Assembly: GCF_900156465.1 (NCBI RefSeq)
Contig: NZ_LT707064.1
Span: 4,975,001 to 5,039,000 of the forward strand
Direction: 5' to 3'
From: Pseudomonas sp. 7SR1
GTDB lineage: Bacteria > Pseudomonadota > Gammaproteobacteria > Pseudomonadales > Pseudomonadaceae
DNA length: 64,000 nt
The first letter of the stretch is position 1. Every line of letters starts with the position of its first letter. Under the pieces are notes generated by a model, which saw nothing but the letters and a program-made list of their open reading frames with translations, searched no databases and was not told where the DNA came from. Of this stretch, positions 9,716 through 20,898 are shown piece by piece. The translations under genes were made by a program, and so were the position numbers.

Positions 9716-9982
9716 ATGAACGCCCCGCTCCGTATCAACGAAGCTCTTTTGATTGCCGACCGCGCATTTAAGCCTTTCCAATGCGTGGCCTGGGCCCCAC
9801 AAGACGGTAACGGCGAACTGAGCCTGACCGTCGTCGACCGCACCAATACCCATATTGGACGCACCCAGATCCCCAGCAGTGCCTATACCGATCCAGCCCA
9901 ACTGGCCGACCTGTTGAAACAGGCACGCGCCGAACTGAGCCAGGAAGGTTACAAACTGCAATCCTGGTCCATGCCTGAATAA
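9716..9982 (+). CDS. Conserved hypothetical small protein
   Basis: 88-residue soluble protein with no signal peptide or membrane segment. I do not recognise a domain. It reads as a compact alpha/beta protein: VAWAPQDGNGELSLTVVDRTNTHIGR suggests two strands, and DPAQLADLLKQARAELSQEGYKLQSW an amphipathic helix. AAGAG lies nine bases before the ATG. Codon use matches the neighbours, supporting a real gene. It follows a 340-bp gene-free interval with a terminator-like hairpin, and a 95-bp inverted-repeat element begins seven bases after its stop. Confidence 0.75.
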   Translation: MNAPLRINEALLIADRAFKPFQCVAWAPQDGNGELSLTVVDRTNTHIGRTQIPSSAYTDPAQLADLLKQARAELSQEGYKLQSWSMPE

Positions 9983-9989
9983 CTGGCTG

Positions 9990-10084
9990 TCAGGCTCTGT
10001 ACGAAAAGTCTTGAGACGAATGCCAGGCGAGGCTGTTTTCAACGCAGCATGAACGAGTATCAAGGCGTTTTATACAGAGCCTGA
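9990..10084. repeat. 95-bp MITE-like element with 12-bp terminal inverted repeats
   Basis: Ends TCAGGCTCTGTA and TACAGAGCCTGA are perfect 12-bp inverted repeats enclosing 71 bp. A close copy lies at 50091-50183, sharing most of the interior, for example AACGAGTATCAAGG and AGGCGAGGC; a decayed copy is at 7931. It has no coding capacity of its own. Minus-strand reading gives a pseudo-peptide only. It is best explained as a miniature inverted-repeat element mobilised by some transposase not in this window. Confidence 0.7.
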
Positions 10085-10258
10085 AGGCTGTTTATTGAAA
10101 GCAGGCTTTGCACTGGGTCAAAAAGCCATTGTTCTGGCACAAGACGCTTCTATATCTGTAGAAGTTGACAGTTGTACGCCATCACTTTCAGGGATTGAAT
10201 GTTGCCCTCATGCAGTCATCGCCCCTCCGGGCCGGTCGACGCGCAAGGAGAGGCATGC

Positions 10259-11548
10259 ATGCTCAATCACTTCGCTCCTGGACTGCCGAAGACGGTAGCC
10301 CATGCCGGACAGTTGGACTCAGGCTTTGCCAATGGCGGCAAGGTGTCGGTTCAGTTCCATGGCAGCACGTCGAGCCTGACCACGGGGATGGCCGTCGACC
10401 GCCACGGACGCATCCTGGTGGCAGCCAAGGTCGAGACCGCCCAAGGCAGCCGTTTCGGGCTTGCCCGCCTCAACCATGACGGTTCGCCGGACAAGGGGTT
10501 CGGTACCCTGGGCTGCGTCATCGGCGCTTTCGAGCAGGGCTTTGAAGCGACGGCGGGCAAAGTCATCGTGTTGCCCGACGCAAGCATCCTGTTATCGGGT
10601 CTTCACTACGAAAGCGCCGACCGCACCCTGCCCGCCCTGGCGTTGTTCGATCAGCAAGGCCGCGCGGTGCCAGGCTTCGGCCACACCGGGCGAACAATCA
10701 TCCGGCTTTGCGGCAATCTTTCCCAGGGCCTGCGTGATCCCTGGCTGCCTCCCGGCGTACCAGGCCTTGAAGCCTGCGACATGCGCGTACAGGCCGATGG
10801 CCGGATCCTGTTGTTGGCCAACCATCATTTTCAGTTGTCCGATCATGTCGGCATCCTGATCCGCCTGCTGCCGGACGGCAGCCTCGACAGCACATTCAAC
10901 AGCGGCGGCTTCGTGATGGTCCGGCGCCTGTTGAAAAACACCTGGCTGAGCTGCCTCGCACTCCAGGCCGACGGCAATATCCTCGCAGGCGGTGCCATCG
11001 ACCTGCCCCAACAAGGCCTGATGGCCCGCTATGACCCCAGTGGCAGACTCGATGACAGCTTCGGCGACAACGGTTTCCTGTCCATCACGACCCAGGAGCG
11101 CAGCGTGATGATCAGCCAGATCGTCCAGCATGAAAACGGCGACCTGCAGGCGTTCGGCAGCAGCCGTGACCCGATGCAGTGCCTGTCACTCAAGGTACGC
11201 CCGGACGGCCAAGCGGACCTCCAGTTCAACCAGGGACAATGCCGGCTTCTACAGATCGGGCGCAGCGCGAGCCAATGGACCGCCGCGCAGCTTCAATCGG
11301 ACGGGAAGCTGGTGACCGCCGGCGCCACCATCGGCGGCATCGAGGCTGACTTCGTCCTGGCCCGGCATCTGCCGGACGGCTGCCTCGACCCGTTTTTCGG
11401 CCAAGGCAGAGGCTGGACTCGCACCCGACTCGGCTACAGCCTGGATACCGCCACCTCCCTGGCATTGCAGGCAGATGACAAAATCCTGGTGGGCGGCTAT
11501 TCCCTTCATGGCAACTACAGGGCAGTCGTGGCGCGGTATTGGGCCTGA
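10259..11548 (+). CDS. Delta-60 repeat (beta-propeller-like) protein
   Basis: 429-residue protein built of about seven copies of the delta-60 repeat, recognised by the recurrent pattern LQADGKILVGG...ARYxxxGxLDxSFGxxG. Examples are LDSGFANGGKVSV near the start, LDSTFNSGGFVMV, LDDSFGDNGFLSI and LDPFFGQGRGWTR. Such repeats fold as propeller-like sheets. Their role is not established and many are thought to be extracytoplasmic, but no signal peptide is evident here. The ATG at 10259 has AAGGAG eight bases upstream; the ATG at 10199 lacks one. It stands alone between a repeat element and nhaB. Confidence 0.8.
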   Translation: MLNHFAPGLPKTVAHAGQLDSGFANGGKVSVQFHGSTSSLTTGMAVDRHGRILVAAKVETAQGSRFGLARLNHDGSPDKGFGTLGCVIGAFEQGFEATAGKVIVLPDASILLSGLHYESADRTLPALALFDQQGRAVPGFGHTGRTIIRLCGNLSQGLRDPWLPPGVPGLEACDMRVQADGRILLLANHHFQLSDHVGILIRLLPDGSLDSTFNSGGFVMVRRLLKNTWLSCLALQADGNILAGGAIDLPQQGLMARYDPSGRLDDSFGDNGFLSITTQERSVMISQIVQHENGDLQAFGSSRDPMQCLSLKVRPDGQADLQFNQGQCRLLQIGRSASQWTAAQLQSDGKLVTAGATIGGIEADFVLARHLPDGCLDPFFGQGRGWTRTRLGYSLDTATSLALQADDKILVGGYSLHGNYRAVVARYWA

Positions 11549-11630
11549 GTCGCAACAGTATCTTTTCCTACGCTTGATATTCCGCATTGCTTACGGCAAC
11601 TTGCGCGCTTCTAAATAAAAGGAGCAGCCG

Positions 11631-13133
11631 ATGTCCGGTTCAATGGCTGAAGCTTTCGCGCATAACTTTCTTGGGCATTCGCCTCGCTGGTACAAAGCGT
11701 GCATCGTCGCCTTCCTGATCCTCAATGCCCTGGCGCTGTGGACCCTCGGGCCGGTCGTTGCCGGCTGGATGCTGGTGCTGGAGTTCATCTTCACCCTGGC
11801 CATGGCGCTCAAATGCTATCCCTTGATGCCTGGCGGCCTGCTGTTGATCGAGGCCCTGGTCCTGGGCATGACTACGCCCAAGGCCCTGTACGACGAGTTG
11901 ACCCATAACTTTCCGGTGATCCTGCTGCTGATGTTCATGGTGGCCGGGATCTATTTCATGAAGGACCTGCTGCTGTTCCTGTTCTCTCGCCTGCTCCTTG
12001 GCGTGCGCTCGAAGGCACTGCTGGCCTTGATGTTCTGCTTTCTCTCGGCGTTCCTGTCGGCATTTCTCGACGCACTGACCGTCACCGCGGTGATCATCAG
12101 CGCCGCGGTGGGCTTCTATTCGGTGTACCACCGCGTGGCATCGGGCAACGACCCGCGCCAGGACAGCAGCATCGATGAAGACCATGACCTGCCTTCGCTG
12201 CACCATGGAGACCTGGAGCAATTCCGGGCGTTCCTGCGCAGTTTGCTGATGCATGGCGCCGTGGGCACCGCCCTGGGGGGCGTATGCACGCTGGTGGGCG
12301 AGCCGCAGAACCTGCTGATCGGCCATGAAATGGGTTGGCACTTCGCGGAGTTCTTCCTGAAGGTCGCCCCTGTATCGCTGCCAGTGCTGGCAGCCGGACT
12401 GGTCACTTGCGTGGTATTGGAGAAACTGCGCTGGTTCGGCTACGGCACGCTGCTGCCAGACAATGTACGAGCCGTGCTGGCCGATTACGCCGCCCAGGAC
12501 AACCACGAGCGCACCTCACGCCAACGCGCAGCCCTGGTCGTGCAGGGTATCGCCGCGTTGATCCTGATCGTGGCCCTGGCCCTGCACATTGCCGAAGTCG
12601 GCCTGATCGGCCTGATGGTCATCGTACTGATCACCGCGTTCACGGGGATCACCGACGAGCATCGACTCGGCAACGCATTCAAGGATGCCATGCCGTTCAC
12701 CTCCTTGTTGGTGGTGTTCTTCGCGGTGGTGGCGGTGATTCATGACCAGCAATTGTTCACGCCGCTGATCCAGTGGGTACTGGCCCTGCCCGCCGACCAG
12801 CAGCCAGGGATGCTGTTCATCGCCAACGGCCTGCTGTCCGCCATCAGTGACAACGTGTTCGTGGCGACCATCTATATCACCGAGGTGAAACAGGCCTTCG
12901 TTTCCGGTCACATGAGCCGCGAGCAGTTCGAGACCCTGGCCGTGGCCATCAATACTGGCACCAACCTGCCCAGCGTCGCGACTCCCAACGGCCAGGCCGC
13001 GTTCCTGTTCCTGCTGACTTCATCGATTGCACCGCTGATTCGCCTGTCCTATGGCCGGATGGTCTGGATGGCGGTGCCTTATACCGTGGTGATGGGCGGC
13101 CTGGGCTGGTTTGCGGTGACCTACTGGCTGTGA
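11631..13133 (+). CDS. nhaB: Na+/H+ antiporter NhaB
   Basis: 500-residue inner-membrane antiporter that expels Na+ in exchange for protons, supporting salt and alkali tolerance. It has the NhaB length and sequence pattern: N-terminal [10 protein letters not shown], a dozen hydrophobic segments, [25 protein letters not shown] with the conserved acidic residue in a membrane helix, [15 protein letters not shown], and [14 protein letters not shown] plus [20 protein letters not shown] near the C terminus. GGAG lies well placed before the ATG. It is monocistronic, with a hairpin 16 bases after the stop. Confidence 0.95.
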   Translation: MSGSMAEAFAHNFLGHSPRWYKACIVAFLILNALALWTLGPVVAGWMLVLEFIFTLAMALKCYPLMPGGLLLIEALVLGMTTPKALYDELTHNFPVILLLMFMVAGIYFMKDLLLFLFSRLLLGVRSKALLALMFCFLSAFLSAFLDALTVTAVIISAAVGFYSVYHRVASGNDPRQDSSIDEDHDLPSLHHGDLEQFRAFLRSLLMHGAVGTALGGVCTLVGEPQNLLIGHEMGWHFAEFFLKVAPVSLPVLAAGLVTCVVLEKLRWFGYGTLLPDNVRAVLADYAAQDNHERTSRQRAALVVQGIAALILIVALALHIAEVGLIGLMVIVLITAFTGITDEHRLGNAFKDAMPFTSLLVVFFAVVAVIHDQQLFTPLIQWVLALPADQQPGMLFIANGLLSAISDNVFVATIYITEVKQAFVSGHMSREQFETLAVAINTGTNLPSVATPNGQAAFLFLLTSSIAPLIRLSYGRMVWMAVPYTVVMGGLGWFAVTYWL

Positions 13134-13148
13134 GGCCTGGCGATGGCC

Positions 13149-13173
13149 CTGCCAACGGTCTGCACGTTGGCAG
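13149..13173 (+). terminator. Hairpin after nhaB
   Basis: Perfect 9-bp stem CTGCCAACG / CGTTGGCAG with a 7-base loop, 16 bases after the nhaB stop, followed by TCACTTT. A lone half-REP (GGCAAGCCTGCTCCCAC) lies just beyond, near 13184-13200. Confidence 0.65.
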
Positions 13174-13311
13174 TCACTTTCGCGGGCAAGCCTGCTCCCA
13201 CGGGAGAATCCGCTGATCCGGATTGCCGACTCATCGGGTTCGTGCGGGAGCGGCATTGCCCACGAAGACGGCGACCGGGCCGATATCAAGGCAAGCCTCC
13301 CCCTCGTGGCT

Positions 13312-14129
13312 TCACCGGGGCAGGATGAATCGCTCGATCGCCAATGCCGCGCCATCCTCGGTCACGGCGGCGGTAATCACGTCCGCTTGGCGCTTGATCG
13401 TCTCGTCCGCCTGGCCCATGGCAATGGACAGGCCCGCGCGATGAAACATCGCCGGGTCGTTACCGCCGTCCCCCATGGCCGCCGTCTGCTCCAGCGGCAC
13501 GCCCAGGAACGTCGCCAGCGTGGACAACGCCTCCCCCTTGTTCGCCTTCATCGCCGTGACGTCCAGATAGATGGGTTGCGAACGCGACACCTGGGCCTGG
13601 CCCTTGAGCAGCGGATGCAAACGGGCTTCCAGCTCAATCAGTAGATCGGTGTTGGCGCTGGTGGCGACGATCTTGTCGATGCGCTCCAGGTATGGCTCGA
13701 AACTCTCCACTTCCACGGGTGGATAACCCAGGCCACGGGTCTCTATCGGCACCATCGGACCGTTGGCGTCACGCACCAGCCAGTCACCGTCGGCAAACAC
13801 CCAGACTTCGATGCCGGGTTGGTCGGCATACAGCGCCAGGGTGGTCAGCGCCGCCTCGGGGGGCAGGTAATGCACGGCAAGGAAACTGCCGTCGGGATGA
13901 ACCAGGGTGCCGCCGTTGAACGCAGCGGTGGGCAGGTCGACACCCAAGGCCTCGATCTGTTGCAGCATGGCCCGCGGCGGTCGCCCCGTGGCGAGGCTGA
14001 ACAACACACCTGCTTCACGTAGCGCGCGCACCGCCTGGATGGTGCGTTGATTGAGGCTGTGATCGGGCAGCAGCAGCGTGCCATCCATGTCGCTGAGCAA
14101 AAACCGGATGGGCTGTTTCAACGACTCGC

Positions 14130-14133
<4 letters not shown>
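13312..14133 (-). CDS. Cof-type HAD-superfamily hydrolase
   Basis: 273-residue cytosolic phosphatase of the Cof/YbiV subfamily. Motif I is DMDGTLL with nucleophile Asp15 and acid Asp17. Motif IV is MGDGGNDPAMF near residue 220, and a C2-type cap domain lies between. Such enzymes usually dephosphorylate sugar phosphates. Its ATG overlaps the zwf stop (ATGA), placing it third in a gnd-zwf-HAD operon, so a sugar-phosphate substrate of the oxidative pentose phosphate route is plausible but unproven. An upstream in-frame start at 14322 would read into zwf and is rejected. Confidence 0.85.
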
Positions 14134-15646
<1,513 letters not shown>

Positions 15647-15650
<4 letters not shown>

Positions 15651-16627
15651 TTTTTTGGTGTCTCCACATGGCCGCCGAAGCCGAAGCGCATGGCCGACAG
15701 CATCTTGTCGCCATAGGTGCTCTGCTGGCGGGAACGGAAACGGGCGAACAGCGAGCTGGACAACACCGGAACCGGCACTGCCTGCTCGATCGCGGCCTCG
15801 ATGGTCCAGCGGCCTTCCCCGCTGTCGGCCACTTCACCGGAAAAACCGTCCAGCTTCGGATCGCTGGCCAGGGCATCGGCCGTCAGGTCCAGCAACCAGG
15901 ACGAAACCACGCTGCCACGCCGCCAGACTTCGGCGATATCGGCCAGGTTCAGATCGAAACGCTGCTCCGGCGGCAGGCTTTCGCTGGATTTGGTCTTGAG
16001 GATATCGAAGCCTTCGGCGAACGCCTGCATCATCCCGTATTCGATGCCGTTATGGATCATCTTCACGAAATGCCCGGAACCGGCCGGGCCCGCATGGATG
16101 TAGCCACGCTCGGCGCGGTCATCGTCGGACTTGCGGTCACGGGTGCGCGGAATATCGCCCATGCCAGGCGCCAGGCTGTCGAACAGCGGGTCCAGGCGCG
16201 CCACCACTTCGGCGTCGCCGCCGATCATCATGCAATAGCCACGCTCCAGCCCCCATACGCCCCCGGAGGTGCCGACGTCGATGTAGCTCAAGCCCTTTTC
16301 CGACAAGGCCTGGGCGCGACGGATGTCGTCCTTGTAATACGTATTGCCGCCGTCAATGACCACGTCGCCTGGCTCGAGCAGCTCGCTCAACGCGTTGATG
16401 GTGTCTTCGGTGGGTGCGCCGGCCGGCAGCATGACCCAGACCGCCCGTGGCGCCTGCAGGCCGGCCACCAGGGCCGCCAGGTCCGCGACGCCTGTGGCGC
16501 CTTCCTGGACCAGGTTTTCGATAAAAGCGCTGTTGCGATCATAGACAACGGTGGTATGCCCGTTGAGCATCAGGCGCCGCGCAATATTGCCGCCCATGCG
16601 GCCCAGTCCAATGATCCCGAGTTGCAT
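15647..16627 (-). CDS. gnd: 6-phosphogluconate dehydrogenase, decarboxylating, short form
   Basis: 326-residue enzyme converting 6-phosphogluconate to ribulose 5-phosphate and CO2. It has the N-terminal Rossmann motif [13 protein letters not shown] (residues 8-20), [14 protein letters not shown], the substrate-binding [20 protein letters not shown] near residue 170, and [12 protein letters not shown]. At about 330 residues it belongs to the short GndA/GntZ class, often NAD-preferring, rather than the 470-residue enterobacterial form. First gene of the gnd-zwf-HAD operon; its stop overlaps the zwf start. Confidence 0.93.
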
Positions 16628-16835
16628 GTGCTGATGCTCCCTACTACAAATAAAGGTATGTCAAAGGTTTAGCTCACGACTATGAGGAGGTTAGTCCAGA
16701 GCATTGCTGCATAGTTTCCGGTTAATTCGTGCAATCACAAGGGATAACGCTCCAGATCCGGTCGAAGACACGGCGACCATGAAAAATAAAAAAGTTCCAT
16801 TCACGAGCAAAAGAAATCAGAATCGGCGCCGATAG

Positions 16836-16869
16836 TAGAGGTGTCGACCAAAAACTGGCGACATCTCTA
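16836..16869. promoter_or_regulatory. Inverted repeat upstream of a 57-codon gene
   Basis: TAGAGGTGTCG and CGACATCTCTA form an 11-bp inverted repeat with one mismatch, separated by 12 bases, ending 31 bases before the small gene at 16901. The position suits an operator or a 5' leader hairpin. I do not recognise the regulator. Confidence 0.4.
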
Positions 16870-16900
16870 TAGTTGATGTACGCCATTTGCGAGGTGAGCA

Positions 16901-17074
16901 ATGGACCCAGTCGTTACCGCACGTCCCCCACAGACCCTTTATGTGACCATTCGTCGCGATGAATTACGCCTGCTCAAAGAAGAGCGTGATCTGCTGCTCG
17001 ATGAAGTGACCCAGTTGCGCCTGCAGCTGCAACACGCACAACTGGCCCACCAGGGTCAGGCGCTGGCTCGCTAG
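16901..17074 (+). CDS. Small conserved coiled-coil protein
   Basis: 57-residue hypothetical protein. It begins MDPVVTARPPQTLYVTIRRD and continues as one long heptad-patterned helix (LRLLKEERDLLLDEVTQLRLQLQHAQLAHQ), so a small coiled-coil oligomer or adaptor is likely; no function can be assigned. GAGGTGAGCA provides a ribosome binding site (GAGGTG) before the ATG. The codon choice (third-position G/C) fits the genome. A dyad lies just upstream and a hairpin 14 bases after the stop, so it appears to be an independent transcription unit. Confidence 0.72.
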   Translation: MDPVVTARPPQTLYVTIRRDELRLLKEERDLLLDEVTQLRLQLQHAQLAHQGQALAR

Positions 17075-17087
17075 ACCTGCTCCAGTC

Positions 17088-17120
17088 GGAAGTGACGCTG
17101 AACATACCAGTGTCACTTCC
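17088..17120 (+). terminator. Hairpin after the 57-codon gene
   Basis: GGAAGTGACgCTG pairs with CAGtGTCACTTCC (12 Watson-Crick pairs plus one G-T) around a 7-base loop, 14 bases after the small gene stop. It lacks a U tract. Confidence 0.6.
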
Positions 17121-17351
17121 ATGAACCCTGGGCATCCCACAGAAAAATCGGCTCGGTTCGAAGCATTCGCGCCCCCCTGTCCCCTCGCGGTCTCCCTTCG
17201 CGACACCACGCCCCTGCGTCCCGTAGACAAAAAACTCACGAAGTTTTCACACCCTCATCGCAATACTCCGCGCCTTTGAAGAGGGTCGGTGCACGCCCGC
17301 GGATGCCGGATCGGCCCCTGCGGCAGCGCCGACAAAAGGCTGGAGAGCTTG

Positions 17352-19091
17352 ATGAGTGTGTTCAAACGCAGCAAAACGACTGCGAAAGGTTTCGATTGGG
17401 CCGGACTTGGCTGGCTGTTCCTGTTCTTCTGGTATTTTTCGGGCATTACCCAACTGCTTATCCTGGTGACCGACACCTCCGGCTTCACCGGGTTTCGCCA
17501 GGCGCTGATCATGAGCGCCGTGTGGCTGGCGCCCATGCTGCTGTTCCCGGCCCGGACCCGCCTGCTCGCCGCCTTGATCGGCGTGGTGCTGTGGGCGTGT
17601 TCCATGGCAAGCCTGGGCTATTTCTTCATCTACCAGCAGGAATTCTCCCAGAGCGTCATTTTCATCATGTTCGAATCGAACGTGTCTGAAGCCGGTGAAT
17701 ACCTGACCCAATATTTTGCCTGGTGGATGGTGCCGACCTTCCTGGCCCATACAGCGGTCAGCTATTGGCTATGGACGCGCCTGCGCCCGGTGTACCTGCC
17801 GCGGGGCCGGGCCATGATGGCCGCCGCCGCGATCATGGTGGCCGTGGTGGGTTACCCATTGGTCAAGCAAACCTTGCGTACCGGCACCCTGGCCGGGGGC
17901 CTGGAGAAATTCGAAGACCGCATCGAGCCCGCCGTCCCCTGGCAGATGCTGGTGGCATACCGTCGTTACGGTGAACAACTGACCAATATGCAGGGCATGC
18001 TGCACAGCGCCAGCAAGATCGAGCCACTGCGCAACCTCAAGGACGCCATGGCGAACCAGCCGGCGACCCTGGTATTGGTGATCGGCGAATCCACCAACCG
18101 TCAGCGCATGAGCCTCTACGGCTACCAGCGGGAAACCACGCCGGAACTGGACAAGCTCAAGGACCAGCTGGCGGTGTTCGACAACGTGATCACTCCACGT
18201 CCGTACACCATCGAAGCGCTGCAACAGGTCCTGACCTTTGCCGATGAGCAGCATCCGGACCTTTACCTGAGCACACCCTCGCTGGTCAGCATGATGAAAC
18301 AGGCGGGCTACAAGACGTTCTGGATCACCAACCAGCAGACCATGACCAAGCGCAACACCATGCTCACGACCTTTTCCCAGCAGGCCGACGAGCAGGTCTA
18401 CCTGAACAACAATCGCAACCAGAACGCCGCGCAATACGATGGCGACGTGATCGCGCCGTTCAACAAGGCCCTGGCCGATGCCGCGCCGCGCAAGCTGATC
18501 GTGGTGCATCTGCTTGGCACCCACATGAGCTATCAGTACCGGTACCCGCCGACCTTCAACAAGTTCACCGACCGCCAGGGCGTACCGGCAGGGGTGCGCG
18601 ACGATCAGGTCCCCACCTATAACAGCTACGATAACGCGGTGTTGTACAACGACTTCGTGGTCTCCAGCCTGATCAGGGATTACGCCAGGACCGACCCCAA
18701 CGGCTTTTTGCTGTACCTGTCGGACCACGGTGAGGATGTATTCGACTCGGCGGGGCACGACACCCTGGGACGCAACGAAGGCAAGCCCACCGCGCCGATG
18801 TACACCATTCCGTTCATGGCCTGGGCCTCGCCAAAATGGCGCGAAAGCCATGACTGGAACTTTGCCGGCGACCTGTCACGGCCCTACAGCAGTTCTCAGC
18901 TGATCCATACCTGGGCAGACCTGGCAGGCCTGAGTTTCGACGAGCTGGATCGCAGCAGGAGCCTGGTCAGCGATGACTTCAAGGCCCGGCCCCTGTTGAT
19001 CGGCAATCCCTATCAACGCCAACACAAGGCGCTGATCGACTTCAGCCTGATGCAACCCAGGAAACCGGAGCCCCGGCTCGTGCAGAAATAA
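17352..19091 (+). CDS. cptA: Phosphoethanolamine transferase, CptA/EptA family
   Basis: 579-residue inner-membrane enzyme with a periplasmic catalytic domain, transferring phosphoethanolamine from phosphatidylethanolamine to the lipopolysaccharide (core or lipid A). Four to five hydrophobic segments occupy residues 15-175. The alkaline-phosphatase-type domain follows, with metal-binding VIGESTNRQRMSLYGY near residue 245, the Thr nucleophile region PRPYTIEALQ, LLGTHMSYQYRYP, and SDHGEDVF plus GHDTLG near residue 460. The ATG at 17352 has GGAG six bases upstream; the ATG at 17289 has none. The CptA-like subfamily is preferred by overall similarity, but the exact acceptor is uncertain. Confidence 0.85.
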   Translation: MSVFKRSKTTAKGFDWAGLGWLFLFFWYFSGITQLLILVTDTSGFTGFRQALIMSAVWLAPMLLFPARTRLLAALIGVVLWACSMASLGYFFIYQQEFSQSVIFIMFESNVSEAGEYLTQYFAWWMVPTFLAHTAVSYWLWTRLRPVYLPRGRAMMAAAAIMVAVVGYPLVKQTLRTGTLAGGLEKFEDRIEPAVPWQMLVAYRRYGEQLTNMQGMLHSASKIEPLRNLKDAMANQPATLVLVIGESTNRQRMSLYGYQRETTPELDKLKDQLAVFDNVITPRPYTIEALQQVLTFADEQHPDLYLSTPSLVSMMKQAGYKTFWITNQQTMTKRNTMLTTFSQQADEQVYLNNNRNQNAAQYDGDVIAPFNKALADAAPRKLIVVHLLGTHMSYQYRYPPTFNKFTDRQGVPAGVRDDQVPTYNSYDNAVLYNDFVVSSLIRDYARTDPNGFLLYLSDHGEDVFDSAGHDTLGRNEGKPTAPMYTIPFMAWASPKWRESHDWNFAGDLSRPYSSSQLIHTWADLAGLSFDELDRSRSLVSDDFKARPLLIGNPYQRQHKALIDFSLMQPRKPEPRLVQK

Positions 19092-19117
19092 CCCAGGCCC
19101 GGGCGCGGGCCAGGGTT
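19090..19117. terminator. Bidirectional hairpin between cptA and the acetyltransferase gene
   Basis: AACCC-a-GGCCCG / CGGGCC-a-GGGTT with a 4-base loop fills the whole space between two convergent genes. It overlaps the stop codon of cptA and ends one base before the acetyltransferase stop codon. Confidence 0.65.
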
Positions 19118-19612
19118 CTACAAAGACTTGGTCCAGAACAGCATTCGGCCATGGGCCGGGTCGAACATGCCGGCGACGAAACCGAATTTGCCATAGCTGG
19201 CCTGGGCCACGGCGTTGCCTTCAAGCACCTCCAGGGTCATCTTGCAGCAGCCGCGCTGGCGGGCGATATCTTCGACCTTCTGCAGCATCTTCTGGCTCAG
19301 GCCCAATCCGCGAAAGGCCTGCATCACCGCCACATCATGGATATTCACCAGGGGACGGCAGGCAAAGGTGGAAAAACCTTCGAAGCAGTTGACCAGCCCC
19401 GCCGGCTCGCCATTGACGAATGCCAGCACGCTGAACGCATGGGGGCGCTTGGCCAGTTCTTCCGGCAGGTGCAACAGCACTTCGGCCGGCAGGGGCCGAC
19501 CGCCCCCCATCGGGTCTTGCGCATAGCCGTTGAGCACATGACAGATCGCCTCGGCGTGAACCGGGTTGGTGTAGCTGGCTTGCAATACAAGGATGTCCCT
19601 GGCTTCTTCCAT
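19118..19612 (-). CDS. GNAT-family N-acetyltransferase
   Basis: 164-residue acetyl-CoA-dependent acyltransferase. Motif A with the CoA-binding loop is visible as VNIHDVAVMQAFRGLGLSQKML (residues 89-110), followed by MTLEVLEGNAVAQASYGKFGF (125-145), the usual motif B. The substrate is not predictable. The ATG at 19612 follows GGAAGG; longer in-frame starts reach into the neighbouring gene. It lies 53 bases downstream of zapE on the same strand and may be co-transcribed with it. Confidence 0.85.
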   Translation of the reverse strand: MEEARDILVLQASYTNPVHAEAICHVLNGYAQDPMGGGRPLPAEVLLHLPEELAKRPHAFSVLAFVNGEPAGLVNCFEGFSTFACRPLVNIHDVAVMQAFRGLGLSQKMLQKVEDIARQRGCCKMTLEVLEGNAVAQASYGKFGFVAGMFDPAHGRMLFWTKSL

Positions 19613-19665
19613 GACCTTCCATCTCTCTTTGAATGCCGATCGCCCTTGGCTTCGGCGGATACAGG

Positions 19666-20787
19666 TCAGGCTGGCTGACCGAAACGTTGCAACTGCATTT
19701 CCTGGAGGCGACTGAGGGTACGGCGAAATGGAAATTGCAGATAGCCCTCGGTGTACAACCGCTCCATCGGCACCCAGGCCGAAAGATACAGCGGTACCTT
19801 GCGGTCGTAGCATTCGTCGATCAGGGCGATGAAGCGGCGCACACCATCGTCGTGAATCGACAACTGCGGCAGTTCTCTGTCCCCCGCCTCGACCCGCTCG
19901 ACGCCGTCTTCCGTACCACGGGCAATGCGGCCCTCGCGCTGCTCGGCGCTCAGGCTGGGCACATCGCTGAGCAGAATGACGCTGAAGCGGTCGCAAAGCG
20001 CCATGAAATCCAAGGCTGAAAAAGGCTGCTCGCACAGGTCCGCGTAGCGGGTCCAGAGCACTGTCTCGCTGGCCTGGACCGGCTCATGCAGGCGATGGCC
20101 CACTTCTATCGGTCCGTCACGCAGCGCTTGCCCCGCAGTCAATTGAGCGAAGACTGCGGCCAACGGGTCAGGCCGAGCGCGTTCCCGCAGCCAGTAGCGC
20201 TGTTGCAGCGCACCCGGATGCTGGCGGTGGTCTTGCCATCCATTCACCGGCACGATCTGCATATGTTCCTTGATCGCGCTGATGGTGGGCAGGAAACGCT
20301 CGCGGTTGTGGCCGTTGGCGTAAAGCTCTTCGGGAGGCAGGTTGGACGTGCTCACGATCACCATGCCCCGCTCGAACATCACCTGGAAGAGCCGGCCGAG
20401 GATAATGGCATCGCCGATATCGGTGACGAACAGTTCGTCGAAACACAGCACCCGCACTTCGGCGCTCAGCTCCCGGGCCAGGGCCTGCAAGGGATCCGGC
20501 GTGCCGGTGAGCTGGAATGAACGCTGGTGTACCCAGGCCATGAAATGATGAAAGTGCTGGCGGCGCGCGGGGACCTTGAGACTTTCGTAGAAACGATCCA
20601 TCAACCAGGTCTTGCCGCGCCCCACCGGTCCCCAGAGATAAACCCCCTTCACGGGCTTGCGCCCCTCCTGCAATGCCCGGTGGCATTGCTCCAGGGCCAT
20701 GATGGCGAGCTCCTGGGCCTCGTCCTGGACGAAGCCATGGTGTTCGATGGCGTGCTGCCAGGCGATCAAGGGTGAGTCGAAAATCAT
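19666..20787 (-). CDS. zapE: Cell division protein ZapE / AFG1-like ATPase
   Basis: 373-residue cytosolic AAA-type ATPase. Walker A is GPVGRGKT (53-60), followed by WLMDRFYESL. Walker B is VLCFDELFVTDIGDAIILGRLF near residue 115, and the sensor VSTSNLPPEELY near 150. The family member ZapE associates with FtsZ rings, mainly under stress; mitochondrial AFG1 is related. The C-terminal half ends in YDRKVPLYLSAWVPMERLY. The ribosome binding site is weak. Confidence 0.88.
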   Translation of the reverse strand: MIFDSPLIAWQHAIEHHGFVQDEAQELAIMALEQCHRALQEGRKPVKGVYLWGPVGRGKTWLMDRFYESLKVPARRQHFHHFMAWVHQRSFQLTGTPDPLQALARELSAEVRVLCFDELFVTDIGDAIILGRLFQVMFERGMVIVSTSNLPPEELYANGHNRERFLPTISAIKEHMQIVPVNGWQDHRQHPGALQQRYWLRERARPDPLAAVFAQLTAGQALRDGPIEVGHRLHEPVQASETVLWTRYADLCEQPFSALDFMALCDRFSVILLSDVPSLSAEQREGRIARGTEDGVERVEAGDRELPQLSIHDDGVRRFIALIDECYDRKVPLYLSAWVPMERLYTEGYLQFPFRRTLSRLQEMQLQRFGQPA

Positions 20788-20898
20788 ACGGCCCGGGTCC
20801 GGAAAGCGAAGTCGCCGAGTATGCCATGAACCGGCACTTCGCCGTGTGACGGAAGGTCTCCCTCGCCGTCACTGGGCTCGCGTCAGGTTGCCGGGTTT

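Noticed and set aside
9701..10063. Minus-strand peptide beginning MILVHAALKTASPG
   Set aside because: It starts inside the 95-bp inverted repeat and the same peptide appears at the second copy near 50160, so it is a by-product of the repeat, not a gene.
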